Source: Trichoderma breve (Eukaryota > Ascomycota > Sordariomycetes > Hypocreales > Hypocreaceae). Taken from it: DNA of 64,000 bases. A program made the position numbers and the translations under genes. Positions 11,657 to 23,274 of this stretch are shown here, in pieces. The stretch spans positions 389,501 through 453,500 of the forward strand of contig NW_026611594.1 of NCBI RefSeq assembly GCF_028502605.1, read 5' to 3'. The notes under the pieces were generated by a model. The model had not been told where the DNA came from, ran no database searches, and saw only the letters and a list, made by a program, of their open reading frames with translations. Numbering within the stretch: position 1 is the first letter of the stretch; every line of letters begins with the position of its first letter.

Positions 11657-12336
11657 AGTATACTCTAGTTATACTGCAATAGCTTCTAGAGCTGATACCT
11701 AAGGTTGAGAAAAGTCCTAAAATCGTTTTCCTAGGTTCTTGTCTTCTTGCAAATTGTTCCGTAGAGTTGCCTAATTGATGAACTATTGACTGAGACTCGG
11801 GACCTATTTACTCTGTGACTCAAGGACGCTGTTTGCAGGGCCTACAGCTTGTCATGTCTCTTGTTTCAGCTCTAGACGGTGCATTTGTTTTGTCTAGTTC
11901 ATTGGATAATAGTGTCTTTTTTTTTTTTAGCAAACCAGAGACAGAGAGCTCGGTCTGTTTCTAAGGCACCTGATTAGAACATATATCATTGTCTGACAGG
12001 TAGTTCTCTATTTGAATCTAGCCTTGAAACTTAGATCGCCTCCCGGATATACAAAGCTAAGTTGCGTGTTTTTATCTTACATATATATCACAATGCTCAC
12101 AGCATGCATTCTTTCTGAACTCTGTAATACCTAAGTACTTACCAGTTATCATAAGACACAGAGTCCGTGTGGAGTGAGCTGCTGCTTGGTATACTAATCA
12201 TAAATCCAGTGGTGGCGCCTTCATTTGTCAGCTCCGCAGCAGAGTCTCCCTTCCGCTGATCCAATGCTTGTCAAATACTATCGAATAAACAAACTTATTC
12301 ATTGTTCACCATTACTTCCGAGTGATATTTCCGAAG
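11657..12336. other. Intergenic
   Basis: About 680 bp with 3' sequences of the OYE gene, a T10 run near 11920-11929, and the promoter of the Zn2Cys6 gene. No ORF of interest. Confidence 0.5.
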
Positions 12337-14180
12337 ATGACTGCGACTCATTCGCGGATCGCCTGTCATGCCTGTCGCCGTGGCAAAAGACGCTGCGATA
12401 GAGTCTTTCCAGCATGCCAGCTATGCATCCGCAAGGACATGCGCTGCAGCTACCCAAGACCCCCAGCAAAGCGCTCGTATACTCCTGAAATTGTCTGGGA
12501 TGAAGAGCCATTGCGAGACGACTCACCTTTCTCCGATTACCATCAACCTCCACCGGTTGAGCAAACTCCATATCTGGACTCTGCGTTCGATACCGCAAGA
12601 GCTGTCCAATTTCTTGCGCCCAGGATATTTCGTGACATCCAGCTGGAAATCCCTCGCCTAGAACTTCCAGTGCCAAGTGATGTTGCGGCTTACGTCGGAG
12701 ATCCTCAACAAATCCGCGACATAGCTGCCGTGCTGTTTTCTCAGAACGCCTCATGGCTGCCAATAGTTTGCCGGAAGCGCTTTTTCAGCTCTTTACTTAA
12801 CCCACTGTCTCCCCGACAAGCAGATGGTGTCTTGTTAGCTCTGTGTGTCAAGCTCTACTGTACTACGACGGTTCATCGTGGAGACAGCCCAAAGACAGCT
12901 CTCTACAGAACGGCAAAAAGATACCACCATGAGATCGAGGCAGCGGGCATCATGTCCCTACAGGTTCTCCAAGCAACAATCTTCATTGCACTGTATGAGA
13001 TGGGCCAGGCAATTTATCCCGCTGCCTATTGGACCGTCGGCACCTGTGCCAGATATGGCATTGCCCTTGGTCTGGATCAGCTAATGACCAACAACAACGG
13101 ATTTGATGGACCCTGGATGGAAGTTGAAGAAAAGAGGAGAAGCTGGTGGGGAGTATTGGCTCTAGATCGGTGAGTTCACCTGGAACTCCGAATCAGCAAT
13201 TATTTACATCAGTTCAGCCTTCATCATGATCTTTGCTAATTTTAAAACACAGCTTTTTGAACTTCGGAGACCCTTCCAGACATCTGGCCACAAATGATCC
13301 CGAGATCAATTACTATCTTCCGATTGATGACCAAGCTTTCATAGAAGGAGTATGGCTTTCTTGTTATCGCATATGTATTATAAGTCGAGGCTAACATCTT
13401 TATTCACAGAACACAGCGCACAAAGATGCTATTCCGATATCAGCCGCATTCCATCTCAAGACGGGTAGCTTTGCTCGGCTTGCTCAAGCCACCTACTTGA
13501 CAAGCGAAGCCCTCCGACTGGCAGCATCTGCCGCTTCATCCAAAGCAAACAGTTCGACGTGCTTGAAGGAGGATACAGCACAATTGCGGCGTACTCTCGA
13601 AGCACAGGTCAATGCCGCGGAGCAGGAACATACGGCTCGAAGATTGTCATTCTGTTGCCAGACAATGTTTTCTTACTGGTAAGCAAAATTTGAGTGTATT
13701 ATCTTGCAAAAATTGACCTTTGCAGCGGAATCTTTTTACTTCAAGATCAGCACTGGCAACAACTTCGTATCGGTTCTGCTATAGTTGCAGAAAGCTACAC
13801 GTTTCCTGAGACCAAGCGGGCTCTTGAAGTCTTGGGACGTTCAGCATTAGTTCTCCGAAAGGACTTTGAGAGTGGCGGGCCTCTAGAAGAGGGCTTGCCC
13901 ATTTTCTTCATGCAGACCGTATATCTAGCGGCCATGATGGCTATGGAAATTGGCCAGGGTAATCCGGACAACGAAACTCAGGAGAAAATTGACTCCTTTA
14001 GATGGCTTTTAGAGTATCTTCGATCGCGCTGGAAAGTGGCCGGTAAGTCATTTTGCGAAACGCGCGCGTTCAGAGATAACGGTTCTAACACTCGAGAAAC
14101 CAGAGATATACATGGAGATTTTAGACGCAAAGAAAGCATTCCATGACTTCAATAGGATACCTGTAAGCAGGACTATTTGA
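12337..14180 (+). CDS. Zn2Cys6 binuclear-cluster transcription factor with fungal_trans domain
   Basis: Five exons: 12337..13169, 13253..13349, 13410..13678, 13726..14042, 14104..14180 (530 aa). All introns are 47-83 nt with consensus ends. The start is the ATG at 12337, since the longer open frame upstream begins only with GTG. The zinc cluster is Cys10, 13, 20, 27, 30, 37 (C-X2-C-X6-C-X6-C-X2-C-X6-C) with basic RRGKRRC between. The fungal-specific middle homology region follows: LLALCVKLY, LQATIFIALYEMGQ, ARYGIALGLDQ, EEKRRSWWGVLALDR. It is a nuclear regulator expected to bind CGG half-sites. It sits between an OYE and an MFS gene. The CGGA array upstream of the MFS gene is a candidate target. 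Confidence 0.9.
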
Positions 14181-15076
14181 CGAAAGCCTCATCAGCTTGG
14201 CGTCTAGTGGATGACAGAATGCTTGTTCAATTGAGTACTAGATAATGCACTCTACCATGTCAGCGCATTGAGGCCATCTCTATGCTTGACAAACTATGTA
14301 CGATCGCATGCACTCCAATCCAGTTTCTTAACATTGGCACCCACCTTATTTACCAACAAATCTCTTGCCGTGTGTGATGCCTCGTTTGACTGTATCTGGT
14401 GGTAGAATGTGCTAGTCAAGATGAGACGTGTTGCTCCCATGATCAGGGAAGAGAGAATTCGTCAGTCGGTCTAAGCCTGAGGAAATAAAATTTGGAATTG
14501 TATCCTAGTCGGTGCCACCGAAAGGCCAAGTGAAATGCTTCTTAACACGAACTTGGCAAGTAATAGGCCTAGATCAGGCCTCGTGGAGCACAGTCTAACG
14601 ACGTAAATGTGAGAGACTCGCAGAGCCTGGTTTGGTATGACAAATCTTCCCTCCCCATAATACGCAGCGTAGAAGACTTCCCAGCAATTTGATGCCATTT
14701 GTAAAAGATTTATTTGAAATCAACATCTAAGACAGCTCTTGATTAGTGACCGAGCTACTTCAATAGTCGTGCTACACCAAAATATATCTATATCATCTTG
14801 GATATCCCTACAATAACAAGGGCATACGACTTCAGTTCACTAATAATTATTATAATCAACATCACAGACACCATTGAACTGATCATCTAGAGTCTGTAGA
14901 TTAATAATTTTATCAAGGAAACGATATCCAGCTCGAATATAAAATGCCATCTGAAGAACCGCAAATCTCTAGATACAATCAGCACCGAACTCAATCAGTA
15001 CTAAAATCAGCATTGCCCATCATGTCTTCCAATAGGTCTGTCGCCCTTCCAATCAAACAGAAAGATCTATCCTTGA
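14181..15076. other. Intergenic
   Basis: About 900 bp, AT-rich toward the right with ATAAT and TATAAA-like runs at 14800-14950, serving as the promoter of the 244-aa gene. No further gene seen. Confidence 0.5.
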
Positions 15077-15811
15077 ATGCACACTGAACTCTCAGTTAGT
15101 CTTCTGCAAAGAATCATCGACGCCAATGGCGGCCTCGAATACTGGAACTCCATCCAATCTCTTTCCGCATGCTTCCAATTTTTAGGCCCAGCATTAGAAA
15201 GCAAGGGATTTCCCGGACCATATAAAGCGGAATTAACAATCGATACGAAATCTCAAAAGGTCATCTTCAAGAGATTCGGCGATTTCCACGGCTCGTGGTG
15301 CCCGACGCGGACTGAAGCCGGCAAAATCGGCCAAGATACGCTCGACGTCCGGGAGAATCCGAAAGAAGCCTTCAATAGTCATACCGCAGAATCGAAATGG
15401 GATATTCACCATCTCTTTTGGTTCGTGGGCTATGCGTTCTGGAATTACTTCAACTTTCCTTTCCACCTCCGGCAAAATCCAGACATCAAAATTCGTGAAC
15501 TGGAGCCCTTGGTTCGCGAAAACGGCGAAGAGTGGCCGGTCTTGGAAGCCACATTCCCCGATGGATATCCCACTCACACTAAGATCCAAACCTACGACTT
15601 CGACGACCAGTATCGATTGCGGCGGATGCGCTACTCTGTGGATGTTTTAAAGAACAACAATGTCCCAGCGTGGCATAACTGTTTTAACCATGCTGTTGCT
15701 GGGAAACTAAGCTACCCAACCTTACGAGTTGTGACTATATCTGCTCCTGGAGTGGCATTCCTTGCTCCTTTTATGTTGATGGACATCAAGCTGGACGTCA
15801 ATCACGAGTGA
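15077..15811 (+). CDS. Conserved protein of unknown function, bacterial-like, intronless
   Basis: A single open frame of 244 aa from ATG 15077 with no intron, unusual here. It begins LLQRIIDANGGLEYWNSI. It has aromatic-rich segments (HHLFWFVGYAFWNYFNFPF) and ends its core with FPDGYPTHTKIQTYDFD, LRRMRYSVDVL and a C-terminal LRVVTISAPG. From memory of the family, proteins with DANGG-W near the start and PTHTK-FYFD later are widespread in bacteria and sporadic in fungi. Their function is unknown; a beta-rich ligand-binding fold is a guess. No signal peptide and no catalytic motif I can name. It lies in line with OYE, regulator and MFS genes. Intronless structure and bacterial-type relatives make horizontal acquisition possible. 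Confidence 0.75.
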   Translation: MHTELSVSLLQRIIDANGGLEYWNSIQSLSACFQFLGPALESKGFPGPYKAELTIDTKSQKVIFKRFGDFHGSWCPTRTEAGKIGQDTLDVRENPKEAFNSHTAESKWDIHHLFWFVGYAFWNYFNFPFHLRQNPDIKIRELEPLVRENGEEWPVLEATFPDGYPTHTKIQTYDFDDQYRLRRMRYSVDVLKNNNVPAWHNCFNHAVAGKLSYPTLRVVTISAPGVAFLAPFMLMDIKLDVNHE

Positions 15812-16750
15812 TTCCAAGAGATATCCGATGTGGAACTTGTCAAGCACGGGGATGTATCTATTCTAGCCGATTAGTCTAGAATAAATATTGACAGAACTAT
15901 TTATGCCGAAAAGCTGAAAGTAATACCTTCGTAGCGTATTGCAGCCCCAACACTCGAAATCATGTTCACTTGCCCGTGTGACGACAGTAAGAAACTGCCG
16001 CTCAACTACATAACATAGATTTCCATCTCTAAGCCCCATCTAGTAATTCCTAGAGACAGTTTATCATCGCAAAAATTTCCTTCCACATCCGTAGAATCCT
16101 CTCTCCACAATGGGAGGTGCCATCGCCCTCTCATCCATCTTCAGGGGTTCAGCCAAGGCGCTCAGCCTGGGAGACCAGGCTAAATTCCTGATTCAGTCGT
16201 CCAAGCTGATAACAGTCCTTGCAATGCCATTATTAATATGGTATTCCACCGAGTACCAGATGCAACTGCAGTGGGGCGAACGCACTCGTTAGGGGTCCGA
16301 TGACACCGCAGGTAATCTACAACGATTGATCTTGATGCTGCGGAGTGCTGCGGACAGGAGCGGACGGCTGCGGAGGCCTGCGGAGGTGACTAAACGACGC
16401 TCAAAACTATACTCAAGAATTCCGAAGCTAAACCACAAGCTGATCGTAAGAATCACCACCAGTCCCCGAATCACTAATCAAGAATGGAGAGCCTCAACCT
16501 AATACGGTAACTAACCCTTGAACCGCTGGAGCAGAGAGCGCTTGCTTACACGAACATCTTTGCAACATGTCGAACCTCATTTTTTCGGAAGTTGGGTCCA
16601 AAGTGGAATCCTCGGGATCAAAGTTTCTTCTTTTGTCTCATCCCTTATCATGATCGTAGAATAAATACGATGTACAACATCCTACAGCAGAAAGTCAAGA
16701 TCTCTCCAGAGCATGTCACAGCACGATATTGAGCAGACACTTCAAGCAAC
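15812..16750. other. Intergenic with CGGA array; promoter of MFS gene
   Basis: About 940 bp. It contains a 60-codon ORF at 16110-16292 in a fair start context that resembles nothing I know, and the phased CGGA array listed separately. A TATA-poor region then leads to the MFS start codon. Confidence 0.5.
16337..16386. promoter_or_regulatory. Five CGGA elements in exact 10-bp register
   Basis: CGGA begins at 16341, 16351, 16361, 16371 and 16381. Four of the five are preceded by CTG, giving a degenerate 10-bp tandem repeat GCTGCGGAgg. One copy per helical turn puts all CGG triplets on one face of the DNA. CGG is the half-site of Zn2Cys6 regulators, and such a gene lies 2.2 kb upstream. The array is about 370 bp before the MFS start codon. 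A regulatory role is inferred. Confidence 0.5.
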
Positions 16751-18523
16751 ATGTCGAAAGCCTCCGAACTCGAATCCTTGGGGAATGACCCAAACGCCAG
16801 CCCAATGATGATGAACAGTGACACGGAGACCGCCGTCGTGGAAGAAAATGAGGTCAAGAAATCTCAGCCGACTCTCCGAGACAATATCTTCGCTTTCTGT
16901 ATTGTTTTCTGTCAACTGGTTCAAGTATATCAACCTTTCCACATCTTGGCTTTCGAACCCAGAATCCAACTAACCGCCAAAAACAGGCTATACCATACGG
17001 CGCCGGTCTTGTAGCCGCCATTGGTATTCCAAAAGAACTGGGAGCACCCGAGAGCAAAAGCGTCTGGATCGCAGCATCATACCCGTACGCATCTTCACTC
17101 CTTATTCCAACAAAGAAAGCACATATACTAACAATCCTAGACTAACCCAAGGCGCATTCGTCCTCATAGGCGGCCGCATCGGCGCCGTCCACGGCCACAA
17201 AAACACCATGCTCGTCGGCGCCTGCATCTACGTCCTCTTCCACCTCATCACAGGCTTCATGCGCTCCGCAGACACCGTCATCGTCATGCGCGCCCTCAGC
17301 GGCGTTGGCGGCGGAATCATGGTCCCCAACCTAATTGCCATGCTAACGATTGCTTTCCCACCGGGTCTGATGCGAAATATCTGGGTTGGCATGTTTGGTG
17401 CCATGGGTCCGGTTGGTGCAGCTGGTGGGACTGTGTTTCCTGGCTTTTTTGGACAATTGACGGAGTGGTGGTGGCTATATTTCTTCTTGTAAGTCATTGT
17501 GGATGAAGATGAATTTACAAGAGAGTATATGCTGATATGCAGTTTACAGGGCCATCTTTGGAGCAGTCGTTTTTGGCGCAAGCTCGTTCGTCTTGCCTCC
17601 TGACGGCAGACCTATGGATGCAGATGGAACAGTTGACTATATCGGTGCCTATTTCGGAGTCGCTGGTCTCGTCTTATTCAATTTTTCCTGGACGTAAGTT
17701 GCTCTCTCAACAGTTCCTACAGCCCATCAAACTATCACTTACTAACAAGAAACATAGAGAAGCAGCTGTTGTCGGCTGGGAACAGCCCTACGTCTACGCC
17801 CTTCTCATAGTCTCCATCCTACACTTCGTCCTCTTCGTCATATGGGAAGGCAGATTCGCAAAAGAACCCATTCTCCCCCTCGATATCTGGGGCGCTCCCT
17901 CATTCGGACCAATGGTCTTATCCGCCTTCATGTCCTTCATGGGTGTCGGCATCTTCCTCTACTACGTCCAAATCTGGAACATTTCCATCCGCCACTATTC
18001 CAACCTCCTCACCGGAGCAGTCAACTCTGCCTTTGCCACCGTGGGAACTTGTGGCTGCTTCGTCAGCGCAATTGCCGTGCGATATCTCCCTGCGCAAGTA
18101 GTCATGGCAACAGGCGCAATAGCAGCGGTGGTTGCTACCATCATATTGGCCACAATGCCTGCACAGCAAACATACTGGGCTCAGTGCTTTCCGTCATTCA
18201 TCATTATGGGGTTCAGCCCCGATTTCATCTTTACGGCGACACAGATCATCACTAGCAATAGTGTCCCACGGAAACATCAAGGAATTGCTGGGTCATTGAT
18301 GGGTACCATCCAGATGTATGGTCTCAGCACTGGGCTGGGATTTGCTGGAACGGTTGAACGGTATACAAACGATGGTGGCCGTGACCAACTCGGAGGCATT
18401 CGGCATGCACTTTACCTTACGATTGGAATGGCGGGTGCTTCTGCACTGATATCTCTGTTCCTTATTCGAATCCCGAAGGATCAGCGTGATGGATGGGATA
18501 AGGAGGATGAAGCAGCAGCGTAG
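16751..18523 (+). CDS. MFS transporter, DHA2-like drug/metabolite efflux family
   Basis: Five exons: 16751..16924, 16987..17084, 17141..17488, 17550..17693, 17758..18523 (509 aa). Introns are 56-64 nt; exon 4 uses the second of two nearby AG acceptors so that YFFLAIFGAVVFG is continuous. A hydrophilic acidic N-terminus of about 45 residues precedes many hydrophobic helices, consistent with 12-14 segments. Recognisable parts: WIAASYPLTQGAFVLIGGRIG, loop-2 signature GHKNTML, RALSGVGGGIMVPN, and GPVGAAGGTVFPGFFG (antiporter-type glycine/proline motif). This fits a proton-coupled plasma-membrane exporter of the DHA2 type. The substrate is not deducible. The context suggests export of the substrate or product of the OYE neighbourhood, by inference. 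Confidence 0.9.
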
Positions 18524-18692
18524 ACTCAGCTTTTGACGCAGCCCTTTCCATTCCTAATGAGAAGAATCGCCATCACGTTTCGTCTGTTGATCATAGTTTC
18601 ATCTATCGATCACGGTTTGATCTATTGTAACTAATCTCTGTACCAGGATAGAAGGCCTAGTAATAAATTCTATAGAACGCCGCAAGGTTGTT

Positions 18693-20924
18693 TCAACAGT
18701 CAGGCACACTAACGGGAATGTGAAGCGGAACACTAGTCGCCAAACCACTCAAGCTCGTCTCCTTGAACTCGTTTCTCATACCCTGAGCCGTCACGCGCAT
18801 AGCCCGAATAGCATCGTCAAGGCTAACCTTTTGCGTGCCAGTTTCACCGCTGAGAGCGAGGTTGGCGCTTGAAATAGCTTTGATAGCACCCAGAGCATTA
18901 CGCTCTATGCAAGGAGCTTGTACCAACCCACCAATTGGATCGCATGTCAAGCCCAGGTTATGCTCAATGCCAATCTCAGCTGCCTGCTCAATTGTTTGAG
19001 GGCTCGCTCCCATGCAGGCTGCGAATGCCCCGGCTGCCATGGAACACGCAACGCCCACTTCGGCCATGCATCCGCCCTCTGCTGCGGAGATGGTGGCACC
19101 GCGTTTATACAGCATACCAATGGCGGCAGCTGTCAGCAAAAAGGATAGAATGTCGCGCTCAGGGTCATCACTGACGAACTCGATGGTGTACTTGAGCACC
19201 GCAGGTATAATGCCCGCCGCGCCGTTGGTTGGGGCAGTGACAATGCGTCCGCCTGCTGCATTGGTCTCGTTGACTGCCATGGCGTATACGGTCAAGTAGT
19301 CCACTGCAGTTCTGTTAGTATCTTCTCCTCACAATGATACTATCAAGTCTGAACAATACTTACTTGCTGGGAATGTGGTACGTCGCCGAGGCGATGGCAG
19401 TACCGGATGAGTAAAGGAGCCATGCGTTCGTAGAGGCATGCTTCTTCTGGTAGCGAGGCTCTTTCGTCCTGATCCTGAAGATGCTGGTGCCGATGTCGTA
19501 GTCAAGGTTGAAGTCCCTGATGCATCTGAAGCTGATGGCAATGCTTGGCTTTCCGATGGAAGCTGAGCCTGGGTCGTCTCTGTGCCCTGGGTGGCGTGGG
19601 AAGGATACAGCCCTCTTGTGAGTCGTCTATACAACGCCGGTGCTCGTCTATGCAATTTGAGACTGCCAGGCAGTGTTGAATCCGGCGGTGCTTGGACACC
19701 TTCCAGGATACTGTTGTCCATGACCTCCCAGATGCGGAAAACCTTGTCGCGGATTTGTTCATCTGTGTAACCGTGGCTCTTTTCGTTTTCATACACCAAT
19801 TGCGCAATCGTTAGGTTATGCTTATCGCACAAGGCCAGTAGGCTTTTTGCGTCTCTGAAAGGGTATCGAGGCTGATGACCGGGCGCACGATCTGATGCCG
19901 GGGCGTCTTCCGACGAAGAGGTGACAGGGGGTGGTGCTTGGCCACCCTCGGAGCCAGATGTGAGTAGACCCGACGACTCTCCTTCCAGGGGTTTGATCTC
20001 TTGTCCAGTTCGTCGGTCTCCTGCCGCATCCTCTCTCCTGATCTCCTTATAGTACATGTTCTCTGCCAGGTCAAGCGGGTGTCCACTGTTGCCTTCACTC
20101 TGTTGCTGATGGACCTCGGACAACCTTAGGCCAGCGTCTTCGGCTGATGATGGTGTTTCTGAATCCGGACGGTTAATTGACAAAGCGCCGTTGACAACAA
20201 ATCCACCACCAACGCTGAACATGTCATTAGTCGCCAACATGTAGCCCTCCTTGTCAAACACCATGAGACGCATGCCATTGCTGTGCTGGGGGAGCTTTCT
20301 CGTCCACTCCCACTTGAAGTCGCGCTCATAGTCGAATGCAATTTCTTTGCCCTTGCCATCTTCGAGCTCGCGACCCAGAAAGAGCTTCTTGTCTGTCTTG
20401 ATCTGTTCAAAGCGCTTAGGCACATAGTCTGTATCGACTGTCTCCACATCGGCGCTCTCAAGACCAAGCAGAAGAGCAGATGGTGTCATATGGCCCTCAC
20501 CAGTGAGAGCCAGACTGCCGTAGAGTGCTACGCGTATTCTGTCGACCTTTTCAAGCAGACCAGCTGCATGTAAATCTGAGACAAAGATGTTGCCTGCCCG
20601 CATAGGTCCGACGGTGTGGGATGAAGAGGGGCCAATGCCAATGGAAAAGAGATCAAAGGTTGAGATGACGGCATGTTCATGGTCTGCCTCACTGTAGGTT
20701 CCGGTTTCATCATCGAATTGATTCCGTCGGAGTGCTGTGCTGCTAAAGCTCCGACATACTGAGAGTCGCGGTGCGCAGCTCAGCAGCTGGCTCTTGGCCT
20801 TGAGGGGATCGCAGGCTGTAGCTGTGCGGAGATGCCACCTGGACGACGCCAACGAAGGCCATAACGCCCGTCCGGCAGCGCTCCGTGAGAGCCCGAGCTG
20901 CTTAATCGCCGCCCGGTGGTGCAT
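18693..20924 (-). CDS. L-serine dehydratase, iron-sulfur type, probably mitochondrial
   Basis: Two exons on the minus strand, 20924..19364 and 19303..18693 (723 aa), with a 60-nt intron (GTAAGT, branch TACTAAC, CTGCAG) splitting an ATG codon in TTFPA-MDYLTV. The first ATG is at 20924. It converts L-serine to pyruvate and ammonia using a [4Fe-4S] cluster. The N-terminal 70 residues are Arg/Ser/Ala-rich and end [10 protein letters not shown], typical of a mitochondrial presequence. The SDH beta domain begins [15 protein letters not shown] (about 90-104). The alpha domain has [18 protein letters not shown] and the cluster-region cysteines in [20 protein letters not shown] and APCIER. Two fungal-specific low-complexity insertions, roughly 285-360 and 440-510, rich in Ser/Pro/Gly, enlarge it well beyond the bacterial single-chain enzyme of about 455 aa. 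Confidence 0.92.
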
Positions 20925-23274
20925 CCTGAGGTCCGATTTACTCAGCTGCTGAAGCGTGGTGTTGACAGAAGTCAGATCTGGGTCGCGTTTGTTGGAAAGC
21001 TTGATGTGTCGATCCAATGGCAAGCGACGCCGTTGTTGGGCCGGGGATTGCCGATAAAGGCCGCCTTATCATGTCAATTGAAGTATCAATTGAAACAGTT
21101 CACCGTCTACAGAATATGTGATGTGCTCTTTACGCTCTTTCTATGGCATTCAATTGAATATCTACGTGTACATGCATCCAATCCCAGGATTTGAGCCCTG
21201 AGACATGCCCAATTGAGAATATCCAAAAGGGTGCCTGTACCTTGTACATGCACGACGAGAATGGGTTGCAAATGGTAGGCGAAATCTCACGTGATTTCGT
21301 CTGTGACGCATTTACCTATTCAGATCTCGAAGCGGACAACATTAAGTTTAGAAGATTGTGTATACAGCGGAACAAGTCCATTGAACCAAATATGGCCGTC
21401 TACCTACTATATGCCAAAGAGTAAGGGAGGTTACTTGGATACTATTGAAATCGGCGCAATTCAAAGCCTCGTTCAGCTCATCGACAAGGGCCGCGGGCTA
21501 GTGTCCGCATTCAGTCCGCAGCCTATCACAAACCCCCCGATTACAATCCCACGACTCATCTCATGGCCCACACAGTTTACGGCATGCTATACTTTCTAAA
21601 CACTGTGACCAACTCTCAAGATGTCTTCTCAACAAGAAAGCAACAGACCATGTCAAAGAGCGGCAGGCATACATTCTCTGGTGACTATATAGGCACATCG
21701 TAACTACTGAATATCTATGTTTTTGTAGGCACAGTAATGTGCGACGGTACAAGTGGGTTTTCCAACGGGTATACCCTGAGCCGAATTCTTATTGTCACGA
21801 CATAGGGCGTAGTGGACCATCGTGTCACTTAGTACGTAATACCCAGTAGAACAGATCGATCTAGTGAATGTTTCAGAGCGACGACGGGTAATATTTATGC
21901 CGGGGAGTGTTTACGTATATTTATCACCCTCAGATATAATCAGGATCAGCATAATTACCTGTAATCTGCATCTAAGATATCCAATCATTCGGCAGAGTGA
22001 CTTAAAAGGAGCACACACAATCGCGGAAAATATCATGCATGATATGAAATGCGTGCAGCGAAGATGCGCTAATCAACGACGAGAACGAACTACATGTACT
22101 TCGCCTCCCTCTCTCCTGGTTATTGGAACCAACTCTTGAGAATCCCCTATGTATATGTGTATATCCACCGTATCAAACTACATGTACTTTCACGCTCAAG
22201 CAGGGCAACTTCTGCCCTCTTTGGACCAGTGTTTTGTGTGATGGCGTACGTCTCACTGTAGAGTCCCACTTGTTCATAGTGCGAGGCATGTCGTTGAGCC
22301 TGGTCTCCCTTCAAGACGCCATTCGATGTGACATGTTGGTCAGAGACATATATTCCCACAGCACACTCAAAATGATAGCAAGGCTTACTTCATATAGGGT
22401 GGACAACATCCCTCCTGAATCTTCTATCGTCTGGGCCAAGGAGACGGCCCGCAGGGATTCAGAGCAACCAAGTGTGCTTAGAGGTTTTCCTCGACTGTCT
22501 CACAGAACCAAACGAGGCTGACTAGCAAAATGTCTTCTTCGGTGAGAAATTACGACAAGATCTTTATGCTTACGCCAAAACTATGATCATAATACGCTGC
22601 TGAGTTGTAAGGTATACGTAGGCTACCTTGAAGACGAGGATCCTTTGTGGTCGTGTTATTCAGATAACCATGTTCCATCAATTCCGTACCGATTTAACTA
22701 AATAGATTTTACTATTGACATATATTACACAACAGCTAGATCCGGAAGCATCGATTTGTGAACTAGATGATGCACATATATGAAAGATAGCACTATAGAG
22801 ATGTTTCTTATTTATTAATACAAGCTCCTCTCAAGATATGCTATTTATTTATAACATTCCTGCCTAAATTCTCCAAGCTATACCCTCGTAGCTAGACTCA
22901 TGGTGCAATGAATCTGTTGAGCACCTCCAATGGGATAGACTTACAAAACCCACTTAACGCTTCTAGAGTGCAGTAAAGTTGCGAAGCCAAGTACATGCAT
23001 TATATAGCGGCCATTTCCTAATAGCTTATGTGAGTGACAAGGGGGGGCATAGCGAGGTTAAGATAAGAAGCGCATCTAAATATGAAAAAGAGGATGATCC
23101 AAAATGTTGTACCCATACATTTCTAGGGTTATATAATAGTAGTGAATCTAGTTCATTATTCACCCGTATATAGGACAATTATTCAATTGATACGTCTTTC
23201 ATCAAATAACAATATGCCCCAGCCGTACAAAATCATATTTATTCTTTCTGATGACCGGCTCTTTCTCAACGTTG
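20925..23274. other. Intergenic, AT-rich, no gene seen
   Basis: About 2.35 kb. The left end is the promoter of the serine dehydratase gene, with two CAATTGA motifs near 21076 and 21088. The rest has only short ORFs without recognisable similarity and becomes AT-rich toward 22,600-23,200. It may be degraded repeat or transposon DNA, but I cannot name an element. Confidence 0.4.

Noticed and set aside
16110..16292. 60-codon ORF with fair start context
   Set aside because: No similarity, and it ends just before the CGGA array; too short to support as a gene.
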